From positions 1,674,001-1,738,000 of the forward strand of contig NZ_JAFBBV010000001.1 in assembly GCF_016907365.1 (NCBI RefSeq): DNA of 64,000 nucleotides. Direction: 5' to 3'. Below are positions 32,144-41,871 of the stretch, piece after piece. The DNA is from Oerskovia paurometabola. GTDB taxonomy: Bacteria > Actinomycetota > Actinomycetes > Actinomycetales > Cellulomonadaceae. The notes below the pieces were generated by a model, which made no database searches, was not told where the DNA came from, and was given only the letters and a program-made list of their open reading frames with translations. The stretch's first letter is position 1. Each line of letters starts with the position of its first letter. The position numbers and the translations under genes were made by a program.

Positions 32144-33361
32144 TCAGACCTTCCCGAGGTCGAGCGCGCCCGAGGCCGCACCCGACTGGTCACCCTGGGC
32201 CACGCGGTCCAGGTACTCGCGGGCCTTGGTCGTCTCGGTCTCCAGGACGCCGATGGTCTGCGCCATCGAGTCCAGCGCCTGGACCTTGAACGTCGAGATC
32301 GAGTCCATGGTCGCGTAGATGTTCTGGAACGCGGCCTGGAGCTGGGGGAGGCCGACCGTGGCGCTCGCAGCCTGCGCCTGGATGGTCGCCGACTGGTCCG
32401 CGAGCATCTTCGACGTCGAGGCGATCATGTTCGACGTGGTCGTGTTGAGCGCCGTGATCTGGTCCAGGACGAGCTTCTGGTTGGCGAGGGCCTGGGCCAC
32501 GATGACGGCCGTGCGCAGCGCGGAGACGGTCGTGGTGGTCGCGCGGTCGACGCCTTTGATGAGCTCGACGTTGTTCTTGATGACGATGTCGATCGCGAGG
32601 TAGCCCTGGATGGACACCGCGAGCTGGGTCAGGAGGTCCTGGTGCTTCTGGCGCACGTAGAACAGCACGTCCTCGCGCAGCGCCTTGGCCTTCTCCGGGT
32701 CCGTCGCGTCGAGCTCGGCGGTCTTCGCGGAGAGCTGCGCGTCGAGGCGCTCGGCCACGTAGATGTACTGGTTGAGGCGCGCCATGGTGTCCCACAGGTG
32801 CTGCTTCTCGAGGTTGAGCGCGGCGTTGTCCTTGCGGAGCTCGTCCTGGCCGTCGTAGAGCGCGCGGATGATCGCGTTGAGGTGGCCCTGCGCGCTCTCG
32901 TACCGGCGGAAGTAGTCCGTCAGCTTGTCACCGAAGGGGATGAAGCCGAGGAGCTTGCGGCCCATGCTCGCCTCGGACGGGTCGAGGTTCTCGACCGTGC
33001 GGCGCAGCTCCAGGAGCGTGCTGCCCACCTTGGAGCCCTCCGACAGCCCGCCCTCCTTGAGCGCGCGCACGGGCGTGGCCAGCAGGCGGTTCGAGGCGTC
33101 GGCGGCGGTGCGGATGTCCTGGTCGCCCATGGTGCGCACGTCGTTCGCCTTGGCCGCGAACTCGGGCGAGCGCGCGTCGGAGGCCATGAGCGCGTCGAGG
33201 TAGGACGTGACCTTCTGGTCCAGACCGGGGATCGCGGCCTCGTCGACGCGCGGAGCCATCGCGGGGGCCTGCGTGGTCGCGACGGGCTTCACGGGCTCGG
33301 GCGCGGAGAGCACCAGGTGCTCGGTCGCGGCGGGGGGCTGGAGCGGTGCTGCCTCGGTCAT
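32144..33361 (-). CDS. telA: TelA-family (toxic anion resistance) protein
   Basis: 405 aa. TelA signatures include GFIPFGDKLTDYFRRYESAQGHLNAIIRALYDGQDELRKDN, a long coiled region, and ALNTTTSNMIASTSKMLADQS near the end. Members occur in tellurite, antibiotic and cell-envelope stress loci; the molecular activity is unknown. GAAGGA precedes ATG at 33361. As the first gene it likely starts the ten-gene transcript from the promoter region at 33362-33537. Confidence 0.93.
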   Translation of the reverse strand: MTEAAPLQPPAATEHLVLSAPEPVKPVATTQAPAMAPRVDEAAIPGLDQKVTSYLDALMASDARSPEFAAKANDVRTMGDQDIRTAADASNRLLATPVRALKEGGLSEGSKVGSTLLELRRTVENLDPSEASMGRKLLGFIPFGDKLTDYFRRYESAQGHLNAIIRALYDGQDELRKDNAALNLEKQHLWDTMARLNQYIYVAERLDAQLSAKTAELDATDPEKAKALREDVLFYVRQKHQDLLTQLAVSIQGYLAIDIVIKNNVELIKGVDRATTTTVSALRTAVIVAQALANQKLVLDQITALNTTTSNMIASTSKMLADQSATIQAQAASATVGLPQLQAAFQNIYATMDSISTFKVQALDSMAQTIGVLETETTKAREYLDRVAQGDQSGAASGALDLGKV

Positions 33362-33537
33362 CGTGATCCTTCGCTCGTCTTGGACCGGGGTCGGTGCGGG
33401 ACCCACCCCTGGAACCCGGCGAACCGGGCAAGCCGGTCGACCGGCCGGTCCGGGGAGTATATCCGCGACGGGTGGCCGGTTCTTTACTCTTTCACGCCCC
33501 GGGAGAGGAGAGAACTCCCCATGCCAGGATTCTCGGC
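33362..33537. promoter_or_regulatory. Divergent promoter region of the telA operon with 14-bp palindrome
   Basis: 176 bases between telA (minus) and the esterase (plus). It contains the perfect palindrome GCCGGTCGACCGGC at 33432-33445, and beside it an AT-richer box GAGTATATCC near 33456 that could be a -10 region. No other gene-less region of this operon is large enough for a main promoter. Confidence 0.5.
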
Positions 33538-34176
33538 ATGAGCACCCCGATCACGGTCCACGTCCGCGGCAGCAACCAGGCGGGCCGCCCACTCCTGCTG
33601 CTGCTCCACGGGTTCGGCTCGCACGAGCACGACCTGCCCGCGATCGCCGGTCATCTTCACCCGGTCTGGGACTGGGCGTCGCTGCGCGCGCCCCTCGACG
33701 CGGGCAACGGCGGGTTCTCGTGGTTCCCGCTGGGCGTGCCGGGACGCCCCGACCGGGCACCCGTCGCGGAGTCCACCGAGGCGGTGCTCGCGTGGCTCGA
33801 CGCGAACGTGACCCCCGGGACGGTCGTCGTGCCCGTGGGCTTCTCGCAGGGCGGCCTGATGGTGACCCAGCTCCTGCGCACCGCACCCGAGCGCTTCGCT
33901 GCGGGGGTCGTGCTCTCGGGCTTCGTGCTCGACGCGGTGCTGCCCGGTGACGAGGCGCTCGCGGAACGGCGGCCGGCCGTCTTCTTCGGGCACGGCGACG
34001 CGGACCAGGTCATCTCGGCCGACGCGACGGCGCGGACCTCGGCCTGGCTGCCGCGGTTCACCGCCGTGACCGACGTCGAGTACCCGGGGCTGCCCCACTC
34101 GATCAGCGCCGAGGAGCTCGCCGACGTGTCGGTGTTCCTGGACGGGGTGCTCGAAGGCGCCGGGCTCGGGGGCTGA
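33538..34176 (+). CDS. Alpha/beta hydrolase (carboxylesterase/phospholipase type)
   Basis: 212 aa. LLLLLHGFGSHEHD forms the oxyanion region, VGFSQGGLM the nucleophile elbow with Ser. FFGHGDADQVI carries the catalytic Asp and GLPHSISAEE the His. This is the abhydrolase_2 group, usually esterases of small acyl substrates. The ATG at 33538 begins MSTPITVHVRG. It is the only gene on the plus strand of the divergent pair with telA. Confidence 0.87.
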   Translation: MSTPITVHVRGSNQAGRPLLLLLHGFGSHEHDLPAIAGHLHPVWDWASLRAPLDAGNGGFSWFPLGVPGRPDRAPVAESTEAVLAWLDANVTPGTVVVPVGFSQGGLMVTQLLRTAPERFAAGVVLSGFVLDAVLPGDEALAERRPAVFFGHGDADQVISADATARTSAWLPRFTAVTDVEYPGLPHSISAEELADVSVFLDGVLEGAGLGG

Positions 34177-34423
34177 TGCCTCCTTCCGCCGGGGGCGCAC
34201 CCTCTCCTGGGGGGCACCAGGGGCTGGGGGCGGGGTGGTGTTGCCGCAGAATGCCAACAATTGTTGTCAGTTATGGGCACGGCCCCCGACCCGAACAGTT
34301 CACGCTCAGCCGACCACGGAAGCGCTGCCCGTCACCGGACCGCCACGACGGGCCGGGACGCCGCCCACAGCGGAGCGGTCAGCACCGCGGTCCCGACGGC
34401 GGAGATCGCCTGGGCGACGACGG

Positions 34424-35080
34424 CTAGCGGTACCACTCCTCGTCGATCGACGAGAGCCTCGACGGCAGCACCCGGTCACCCAGCCCGTAGAACTGCTGGA
34501 AGCTCATGATGAGCGGGCGCCACCGGTCGGGGTCGATCCGGTGGGTCGAGCCCGCGAGCCGGATCGACTCGTGCACGTGCACCCGCGTGACCGCGATCTC
34601 GACCGCGAGGATGCTCCCCGCCGCGACCGGGTCGTCGCCGCGCAACGGATGAGCGTCCACCACGTGACCCTCGAGCTGCACCGGGCACTCGCCCGCCCTC
34701 GGCGCCGACACCGTGTCCGACGCGACGGTCGTCAGGCCCGCGCGCCCGAACTTGTCCGGCTCGTACCGGTACCCCACGGACGACTTGCGCGCAGAGACCG
34801 GGTCGCGGCCCGTCGTGAGCGCGATCCGGTCGACCGCCGAGACCTGCTCGACCGATGGGAGGTTGAGCACGGCCCCGCCCGTCGCGCGGAGGTTGATCGC
34901 CGTCTGCGACCTGGCCCCCACCCCGATCACCGCGGTGTGGCCCAACCAGAAGATCGACGACAACGGGGCGAGGTTGGGCCGTCCGTCGGCGCCGACGGTG
35001 CTGACTAGGACGACCGGGGTCCCGAAGTAGAGGATGGACGGGTCGATCGTGACGTGCTCGGTGCTCTGGACGGCCAGCAT
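34424..35080 (-). CDS. Flavin reductase-like FMN-binding protein
   Basis: 218 aa. The split-barrel FMN fold is indicated by LYFGTPVVLVSTVGADGRPNLAPLSS at about 17-42 and VIGVGARSQTAINLRATGGAVLNLPS. It resembles the DIM6/NTAB flavin-reductase group, with family members acting in flavin or small-molecule reduction. ATG at 35080 (MLAVQSTEH) has GGAGGTACT upstream. The region from 34177 to 34423 after it carries no convincing gene, only a CAACAATTGTTG palindrome near 34255. Confidence 0.82.
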   Translation of the reverse strand: MLAVQSTEHVTIDPSILYFGTPVVLVSTVGADGRPNLAPLSSIFWLGHTAVIGVGARSQTAINLRATGGAVLNLPSVEQVSAVDRIALTTGRDPVSARKSSVGYRYEPDKFGRAGLTTVASDTVSAPRAGECPVQLEGHVVDAHPLRGDDPVAAGSILAVEIAVTRVHVHESIRLAGSTHRIDPDRWRPLIMSFQQFYGLGDRVLPSRLSSIDEEWYR

Positions 35081-35262
35081 GGGAGTACCTCCGCGACGGG
35101 TGGACGGGCTCGTCCTGAAGACGCAGCGTCCCATCGGGACGTGAGGTCGGTGGTCAGGAGAGCGGATGGCTCGAGGGAGGCGTCCACCGCTGGGCCCGCA
35201 CGGCCACGCCACCGACGAGCGAGGACCGGCCCCCTTGCGGTGTCCGCACCGTCGGGCATGCT

Positions 35263-35731
<469 letters not shown>

Positions 35732-35918
35732 GCGGGGACCATCGTAGTGGGAACCGGCCGTGACCTGCGCGCACGCGCGCGAGGACGACGTGTCGCACAC
35801 CACCTCCTCTCGGCCGCGCGTCCCCGGCCAGCCAACTCACCCGCCCCGGCCGCAGTCCGTCACCCGGTCATCGGCGCGCGCGTTTGGCATCGCCTCGGTA
35901 ACCACAGAAGATGAACGG

Positions 35919-37637
35919 GTGACGACCCGACATGCTGCCGACCCTGCCTCGCGGGCCCTTTCCGCCTCGGGCAGGACGCCCGGCAACACGCCTGGCAACG
36001 CCCCCGAGGAGATCGGGACGACCGTCTACGACGTGGGCCGGGACCTGCGTCGTGACGTAGCCGACGCCCGCCTGCCGCTGGACCTCGACGGTGCCGCGGA
36101 CGCCGAGGAGGCGCGCAAGCGCCTCCTGAACCAGCTCGACGAGCACCTGCTGCCCCGGCTCAAGGAGCTGTCCTCGCCTGCGGTGGTCGTGATCGCCGGG
36201 TCGACGGGCGCGGGCAAGTCGACCCTGTACAACTCGCTGCTGGGCGAGGAGGTCTCCACGGCGGGGGTCCTGCGCCCGACGACCCGTGAGCCCGTCTTCG
36301 CCTACAACCCGCTCGACGTCGACGTCCTGGTCCACAGCCCGACGACGGCCATGTCGCGCGTCGTCGAGCACGACGGCGTGCCGCGCGGCACGGCGCTGCT
36401 GGACGCCCCGGACCTGGACTCGCTCCTCGCGGAGAACCGGTCGACCGCTGCGCAGCTGCTCGAGGCCGCGGACCTGTGGCTGTTCGTGACCACGGCGGCC
36501 CGCTACGGCGACGCCCTGCCCTGGGTCGCGCTGGGTCAGGCCATGGAGCGCGGCGCGAGCGTCGCGATGGTGCTCAACCGCGTCCCGCAGCACAACCTGA
36601 CGACGATCCGTGGCGACCTGCTGGCCCGCCTGCGCGAGCACGGCATGGAGGGCGTCCCGCTGTTCGTGATCCCTGACGTGGGTCCGCACGAGGGCATGCT
36701 CGACCCTGCGACGGTCGCGCCCATCGCGCGCTGGTTGACGATGCTCGCGGGGCCGGACCGTTCGCGCGCCGTGATCGTGCGCACGCTCAAGGGGTCGCTC
36801 GCGGCGCTGCCCGCATGGGTCACGGGCATCGCGGGCGCCGTGCAGGAGCAGGTCGAGGCCGCGGAGGTCCTGCGCGAGACGATCGACCGTGCCCTGCCGG
36901 GTGCCGAGGCCTCGGCCCGTGCGTCCGTCGCCTCGGGCGTCGTGGCGGAGGGGTCGGTCGCCTCGCGCTGGGCCCAGCTCGCGGGTGCGGAGAAGATCGA
37001 CCGCGTCAAGGTCCGCCACGGCCTGGCCCGTTCGACCAAGCGTCGGGGGCGCTCGCGCGAGGTCGCGCTCGAACCGCTGCTCGACGAGGTGCGCGCCGCA
37101 GCGACCCGTACTCTCGTCGCCGCGGGCGCGACCGCGGACGACGCCCTGCGGGTCGCGCTCTCGGGACCTACGGCCCCTCCCGGTGGCCCGGCCTTCGCGC
37201 CCGAGCACGGTGACCCGGTCCGTGAGGCAGCACGTGAGCAGGCCGCGGCGACGCAGGTCCACGAGTGGGTCGCGGTCGCCGACCGTGCCGTCGAGGCCCT
37301 GCGCGGCATCGACGAGCCCGGCATCGCGCCGCAGGAGACCGCCGAGACGCGCCGGGCCGAGGCCGCGGGCAAGGCGTTCGGGCCCACGGGCCTGGCGGCT
37401 CTCCTCCTCACGGCCGCCGCAGGGTCCGACGACGCCGCGCGCCTCGTGCGCAGCCTGCTCGGCGACGCGGGGGACGCGTCGGTCGCGACCCTCGCGTCGG
37501 ACCTCGCGGACCGCGCCGCGACCATGGTGGCCCGCGAGTCCCTCGACCTGCACGAACGCCTCGACGTCCCCGCCCTCGCACCGGATGCCGCCGTCGGGCT
37601 GCGCCTGCGCCTCGCCGAGCTCAGGAGGCTCTCATGA
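35919..37637 (+). CDS. Dynamin-family GTPase, pair A first member
   Basis: 572 aa from GTG at 35919. The P-loop is IAGSTGAGKSTLYN, and the switch/G3 region is LLDAPDLDSLLAENR, where the last Gly of D-x-x-G is Asp. WLFVTTAARYGDALPW leads to LNRVP, a weak G4 box. The C-terminal half is helical with DAARLVRSLLG. It lacks an obvious transmembrane anchor. A second GTPase follows with a 4-base overlap, as in bacterial dynamin pairs such as DynA/DynB of Streptomyces. The function in membrane remodelling is inferred. An upstream ATG at 35760 is possible but the N-terminus there is low-complexity. Confidence 0.8.
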   Translation: MTTRHAADPASRALSASGRTPGNTPGNAPEEIGTTVYDVGRDLRRDVADARLPLDLDGAADAEEARKRLLNQLDEHLLPRLKELSSPAVVVIAGSTGAGKSTLYNSLLGEEVSTAGVLRPTTREPVFAYNPLDVDVLVHSPTTAMSRVVEHDGVPRGTALLDAPDLDSLLAENRSTAAQLLEAADLWLFVTTAARYGDALPWVALGQAMERGASVAMVLNRVPQHNLTTIRGDLLARLREHGMEGVPLFVIPDVGPHEGMLDPATVAPIARWLTMLAGPDRSRAVIVRTLKGSLAALPAWVTGIAGAVQEQVEAAEVLRETIDRALPGAEASARASVASGVVAEGSVASRWAQLAGAEKIDRVKVRHGLARSTKRRGRSREVALEPLLDEVRAAATRTLVAAGATADDALRVALSGPTAPPGGPAFAPEHGDPVREAAREQAAATQVHEWVAVADRAVEALRGIDEPGIAPQETAETRRAEAAGKAFGPTGLAALLLTAAAGSDDAARLVRSLLGDAGDASVATLASDLADRAATMVARESLDLHERLDVPALAPDAAVGLRLRLAELRRLS

Positions 37638-39220
37638 CGTCCCACGACACCCAGCTCAGGTCCCGCACGGACGACCTCGCCAAGGCCCTGGACCTCGCGG
37701 GCGACCGGCTCGACCCCGAGGTCGCGGCTCGGATCCGGACCGCGATCGACGGGGTGCGCGAGCGTCTGGCGCTCGGCGTGGACCATACGGTCGTGGCGCT
37801 CGCGGGCGGCACGGGCTCCGGCAAGTCGAGCCTGTTCAACCGCATCTCGCGCCTCAACTTCGCGGACGTGGGTGCCAAGCGGCCCACGACGGCCCGCATC
37901 ACGGCGTGCTCGTGGAGCGACCAGGCGACGGCGTTGCTGGACTGGCTGGAGGTCGACCCCGAGCGCCGGATCACGCGCGGCAGCGAGCTCGACGGCGACG
38001 CCGAGCAGGGTCTGGAGGGCCTGGTCCTGCTGGACCTGCCGGACCACGACTCGATCGAGCCCGCGCACCAGGAGGTCGTCAACCGCGTCCTGCCGCTTGT
38101 GGACCTGCTCGTGTGGGTCGTGGACCCGCAGAAGTACGCCGACGACGCGCTGCACTCGGGCTACCTGCAGAAGTCGGTCGGGCTCGAGGCGTCGATGGTC
38201 GTGGCGCTCAACCAGATCGACACGGTGCCCACGACGCAGCGCGGGAACCTGGTCGCGGACATGGGCCGCCTCCTGGAGGAGGACGGCCTCTCGGGCGTGT
38301 ACGTGACCATGGTCTCCGCACGCACGGGCGAGGGCCTGGGGCAGGTGCGCGAGCTCCTGGAGCAGGCCGTGGCGCGCCGGAGCGTGGCCGCGAGCCGTGT
38401 CGCGGGCGAGCTCGACCGCGCCGGCGCGCTGCTGCTCGAGGAGACCCCGGGCGAGGTGCCGTGGACGATGAGCACCGCGGTCGAGGAGGAGGTCGTCGCC
38501 ATCGGCGAGGCCACGGGCCTGGCAGCCGTCGCGGGGCAGGTCGCGGCAGCGGTGCGCAACGGGTACGGGCGCCCCGAGTTCGCCCCGCCGCAGGCCGACG
38601 CCGTCGCGCTGTCACGCAGCCGGTGGATCGCGCGCGCGGGCAAGGCGCTGCGCCCGGGCTGGAAGCGTGCGCTGGACGAGGCCGTGGCGCCTGCGGACCG
38701 GCTCGTCGAGGACACCCAGCGCGCGCTGTCGAAGGTCTCGCTCGACACCCGCGGGCCGTCCTCGGCTCGGGCGACGCGGGTCACGGCGCTCGTGGCGATC
38801 GGCGTCGCGGTGGTCACGGGAGCTCTCGCGATCCTCAGCTCGCTGGGGGTGCTGGACCTGGACAGGGCGATCGTCGCGACGTCCGCGATCGTGGCCGGGG
38901 CCGCGGTCCTGGTCGCCCTGGGGTTCTTCCTCGCGGGGGTCCAGATCCGCCGCACGCTGGCGCGCCGCCGCGAGGCGACGGTGCTGGCGTCCGGACGCGG
39001 CGCCGTCGAACGCGTGGTCCAGGAGACCATGGGCAAGCCCACGCAGAAGCTCCTCGACGAGCACCGCAGGGTCCGCGAGCTGGCGCAGTCGGCGCGCGAG
39101 ACGGGCAAGGAGCTGCCGCTCACCGGGCCTCTGACGTTGCCCACAGGCAAGGATCTGGGCGACGCGTCCACAGGAGCCCCCTCGGCCCAGGACACCGCGA
39201 CGCGCGAACCGTCAGCCTGA
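37634..39220 (+). CDS. Dynamin-family GTPase, pair A second member, membrane-anchored
   Basis: 528 aa. P-loop ALAGGTGSGKSSLFN at about 57-71, G3 region LLDLPDHDS, G4-like LNQID. Two membrane helices near 385-405 and 415-438 (IGVAVVTGALAILSSLGVL, AIVAGAAVLVALGFFLAGV). The helices and coiled C-terminus suit a membrane-bound GTPase that works with the upstream soluble partner. AGGAGG lies 5 bases before ATG, which overlaps the previous stop by 4 bases. The gene has the same length as its paralogue at 43968-45554. Confidence 0.85.
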   Translation: MTSHDTQLRSRTDDLAKALDLAGDRLDPEVAARIRTAIDGVRERLALGVDHTVVALAGGTGSGKSSLFNRISRLNFADVGAKRPTTARITACSWSDQATALLDWLEVDPERRITRGSELDGDAEQGLEGLVLLDLPDHDSIEPAHQEVVNRVLPLVDLLVWVVDPQKYADDALHSGYLQKSVGLEASMVVALNQIDTVPTTQRGNLVADMGRLLEEDGLSGVYVTMVSARTGEGLGQVRELLEQAVARRSVAASRVAGELDRAGALLLEETPGEVPWTMSTAVEEEVVAIGEATGLAAVAGQVAAAVRNGYGRPEFAPPQADAVALSRSRWIARAGKALRPGWKRALDEAVAPADRLVEDTQRALSKVSLDTRGPSSARATRVTALVAIGVAVVTGALAILSSLGVLDLDRAIVATSAIVAGAAVLVALGFFLAGVQIRRTLARRREATVLASGRGAVERVVQETMGKPTQKLLDEHRRVRELAQSARETGKELPLTGPLTLPTGKDLGDASTGAPSAQDTATREPSA

Positions 39221-39251
39221 GTGCGCGGTCGGCACCAGGCCGACCCCGCAC
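39221..39251 (+). terminator. Hairpin after GTPase pair A
   Basis: Arms 39221-39233 and 39239-39251 form a 13-bp stem with one mismatch and a 5-nt loop, starting directly at the stop of the GTPase gene and ending before the ssb ribosome binding site. It could end the GTPase transcript or attenuate ssb; there is no T-run. Confidence 0.55.
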
Positions 39252-39263
39252 CCAGGAGGAACG

Positions 39264-39941
39264 ATGGGCAACGACGTCACGGTGACGCTGGCAGGCTTCA
39301 TGGGCACGACTCCCAAGCTCTTCACGTCCCCGACCGGCAACGACTTCACGAGCTTTCGCATCGCGAGCACCACGCGCTACCTCGACCGCTCGCGCGGCGA
39401 GTGGGTCGACGGACGGACCATCTGGTTCACGGTCAAGGCGTGGCGGGCCATGGCGCAGAACGTCGCGGCGTCGCTGCGCAAGGGCGACGCGGTCGTGGTC
39501 ACCGGCCGCCTCGCGGTCGACGAGTGGACCAGCCCCGAGGGTCCGCGCACCAACCTCGTGATCGAGGCGAGCGCGCTCGGCCCGGACCTGACGCGCGGTC
39601 GTGCGCAGTTCCAGCACACGGTCCATCGCACGGCCCAGCCCGACGGCGTCACCGACGCCCCGGCGTCCGGGTCGCCCGGGGGCGTCCCGGGCTCGGCGGC
39701 CACGGGGGCCGGTGAGCGCTCGGGCGGTCTGGACGAGGGACCGGGCGACGGCACCGCGTGGGACCTGGGCCGGCCGGGGGAGCCGTTCCCCGAGGACGAC
39801 GACGCCGAGCACGGCCTGGTGGACGACGCGCTGGGGGAGCGAGGCTCGGGTGCCGACCACGCGGGCCTCACCGACGAGAAGGCCGAGGCCGACGACGACG
39901 GCGAGGACCTGCTGACCGGCGAGCTCCTGGCGACGCGCTGA
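39264..39941 (+). CDS. ssb: Single-stranded DNA-binding protein
   Basis: 225 aa. The OB-fold spans residues about 1-110: VTVTLAGFMGTTPKLF, DFTSFRIASTTRYLDR, GEWVDGRTIWFTVKAWRAMAQNVAASLRKGDAVVVTGRL. A long acidic, Gly/Asp-rich tail follows and ends GELLATR, without the usual DDDIPF-type partner-binding tip. It is therefore probably a second (paralogous) SSB rather than the replication SSB. AGGAGGAACG precedes the ATG. It lies between the two GTPase pairs, before ettA. Confidence 0.88.
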   Translation: MGNDVTVTLAGFMGTTPKLFTSPTGNDFTSFRIASTTRYLDRSRGEWVDGRTIWFTVKAWRAMAQNVAASLRKGDAVVVTGRLAVDEWTSPEGPRTNLVIEASALGPDLTRGRAQFQHTVHRTAQPDGVTDAPASGSPGGVPGSAATGAGERSGGLDEGPGDGTAWDLGRPGEPFPEDDDAEHGLVDDALGERGSGADHAGLTDEKAEADDDGEDLLTGELLATR

Positions 39942-39972
39942 GGCCCGACCGCGTAGGCTGGGGGGTCGAAGA

Positions 39973-40013
39973 CGCCCGCCCCACCGGGGGCCACCCCGGG
40001 TCCGGGGCGGGCG
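39973..40013 (+). promoter_or_regulatory. GC hairpin in the ettA leader
   Basis: CGCCCGCCCC at 39973-39982 pairs with GGGGCGGGCG at 40004-40013 around a 21-nt loop. It lies between ssb and ettA; it may be the ssb terminator or a leader structure of ettA. A TAGGCT box at 39954-39959 is a possible ettA -10 element. Confidence 0.45.
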
Positions 40014-40053
40014 CACAGCATCCCGCGAGCGATCGAACGGTGGAACAGAGCCA

Positions 40054-41736
40054 GTGGCTGAGTTCATCTACTCCATGTACAAGGCGCGCAAGGCGCACGG
40101 TGACAAGGTCATCCTCGACGACGTCACCCTGAACTTCCTTCCCGGGGCCAAGATCGGTGTGGTCGGCCCCAACGGTGCCGGCAAGTCCACGATCCTGAAG
40201 ATCATGGCCGGCCTCGAGCAGCCTTCGAACGGCGACGCCCGGCTCTCGCCGGGCTACTCGGTCGGCATCCTGCTGCAGGAGCCGCCGCTGAACGAGGAGA
40301 AGACGGTCCTCGGCAACGTCGAGGAGGGCGTGGCCGAGATCAAGGGCAAGCTCGACCGCTTCAACGAGATCTCGGCGCTCATGGCCGAGCCGGACGCGGA
40401 CTTCGACGCCCTGCTCGCCGAGATGGGCACCCTGCAGGAGGCCATCGACGCGGCCGACGCGTGGGACCTCGACTCGCAGCTGGAGCAGGCCATGGACGCG
40501 CTGCGCTGCCCGCCGCCGGACGCCGACGTGTCGGTGCTCTCGGGCGGTGAGCGCCGCCGTGTGGCACTGTGCAAGCTCCTCCTCGAGAAGCCCGACCTCC
40601 TGCTCCTCGACGAGCCCACCAACCACCTGGACGCCGAGTCGGTCCTGTGGCTCGAGCAGCACCTCGCGTCCTACCCCGGCGCGATCCTCGCCGTGACCCA
40701 CGACCGCTACTTCCTCGACCACGTCGCGGAGTGGATCTGCGAGGTCGACCGCGGTCGCCTGTACCCCTACGAGGGCAACTACTCCACGTATCTGGAGAAG
40801 AAGCAGGAGCGCCTGGCGATCCAGGGCAAGAAGGACCAGAAGCTCGCGAAGCGCCTGAAGGACGAGCTCGAGTGGGTCCGCTCCAACGCGAAGGGCCGCC
40901 AGACCAAGTCGAAGGCGCGTCTGGCGCGCTACGAGGAGATGGCTGCCGAGGCGGACCGCACCAGGAAGCTGGACTTCGAGGAGATCCAGATCCCGCCGGG
41001 CCCGCGCCTGGGCTCGGTCGTCCTGGAGGCTCAGAACCTGCAGAAGGGCTTCGACGGCCGCCGGCTCATCGACGGGCTCAGCTTCACGCTGCCGCGCAAC
41101 GGCATCGTCGGCGTGATCGGCCCCAACGGCGTCGGCAAGACGACCCTCTTCAAGACGATCGTGGGCCTCGAGCCCCTCGACGGCGGCGACCTGAAGGTCG
41201 GCGAGACCGTGTCGATCTCCTACGTCGACCAGTCGCGCGGCGGGATCGACCCCAAGAAGACGCTGTTCGAGGTCGTCTCGGACGGGCTCGACTTCATCAA
41301 GGTCGGCAACGTCGAGATGCCTTCGCGCGCGTACGTCGCGGCGTTCGGCTTCAAGGGTCCGGACCAGCAGAAGCCGGCCGGCGTGCTCTCGGGCGGTGAG
41401 CGCAACCGTCTGAACCTCGCGCTGACCCTCAAGCAGGGTGGAAACCTCCTGCTGCTCGACGAGCCCACCAACGACCTGGACGTCGAGACGCTGGGCTCGC
41501 TCGAGAACGCCCTGCTCGAGTTCCCGGGCTGCGCCGTCGTGGTCTCGCACGACCGGTGGTTCCTCGACCGCGTCGCGACGCACATCCTCGCGTACGAGGG
41601 CACCGAGGAGGACCCGGCGAACTGGTACTGGTTCGAGGGCAACTTCGCCTCGTACGAGGAGAACAAGATCGGCCGCCTCGGTGCCGACGCGGCGCGCCCG
41701 CACCGCGTCACGTACCGCAAGCTGACGCGCGACTGA
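40054..41736 (+). CDS. ettA: Energy-dependent translational throttle protein EttA
   Basis: 560 aa ABC-F protein with two nucleotide-binding domains. First: GPNGAGKSTILKIMAG, LSGGERRRVALCKLLL, LLLDEPTNHLDAESV, HDRYFLD. The linker carries KKQERLAIQGKKDQKLAKRLKDELEWVRS, the P-site tRNA interaction motif. Second: IGPNGVGKTTLFK, LSGGERNRLNLALTL, LLLDEPTNDLDVETL, SHDRWFLDRV. EttA binds the ribosomal E site and gates initiation according to the ATP/ADP ratio. It starts at GTG 40054 and ends in a strong terminator. Confidence 0.97.
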   Translation: MAEFIYSMYKARKAHGDKVILDDVTLNFLPGAKIGVVGPNGAGKSTILKIMAGLEQPSNGDARLSPGYSVGILLQEPPLNEEKTVLGNVEEGVAEIKGKLDRFNEISALMAEPDADFDALLAEMGTLQEAIDAADAWDLDSQLEQAMDALRCPPPDADVSVLSGGERRRVALCKLLLEKPDLLLLDEPTNHLDAESVLWLEQHLASYPGAILAVTHDRYFLDHVAEWICEVDRGRLYPYEGNYSTYLEKKQERLAIQGKKDQKLAKRLKDELEWVRSNAKGRQTKSKARLARYEEMAAEADRTRKLDFEEIQIPPGPRLGSVVLEAQNLQKGFDGRRLIDGLSFTLPRNGIVGVIGPNGVGKTTLFKTIVGLEPLDGGDLKVGETVSISYVDQSRGGIDPKKTLFEVVSDGLDFIKVGNVEMPSRAYVAAFGFKGPDQQKPAGVLSGGERNRLNLALTLKQGGNLLLLDEPTNDLDVETLGSLENALLEFPGCAVVVSHDRWFLDRVATHILAYEGTEEDPANWYWFEGNFASYEENKIGRLGADAARPHRVTYRKLTRD

Positions 41737-41781
41737 CCAGCGCACGACCGGTGCTCGTCCCCTGACGGACGGCACCGCGAC

Positions 41782-41816
41782 CGAAGGGCCCCGGCGAGCT
41801 GCGCCGGGGCCCTTCG
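41782..41816 (+). terminator. Terminator of ettA
   Basis: Arms 41782-41796 and 41802-41816 form a perfect 15-bp stem with a 5-nt loop AGCTG, 46 bases after the ettA stop. Confidence 0.9.
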
Positions 41817-41871
41817 GCGTCCCGGCGCGCTCACCGGTCGCTCGGGCGCCGCGTCCGGCAGACTGAGGCCC

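Noticed and set aside
34177..34423. Short plus-strand frames after the esterase gene
   Set aside because: None has a credible start or composition; only a 12-bp palindrome CAACAATTGTTG was kept as a note.
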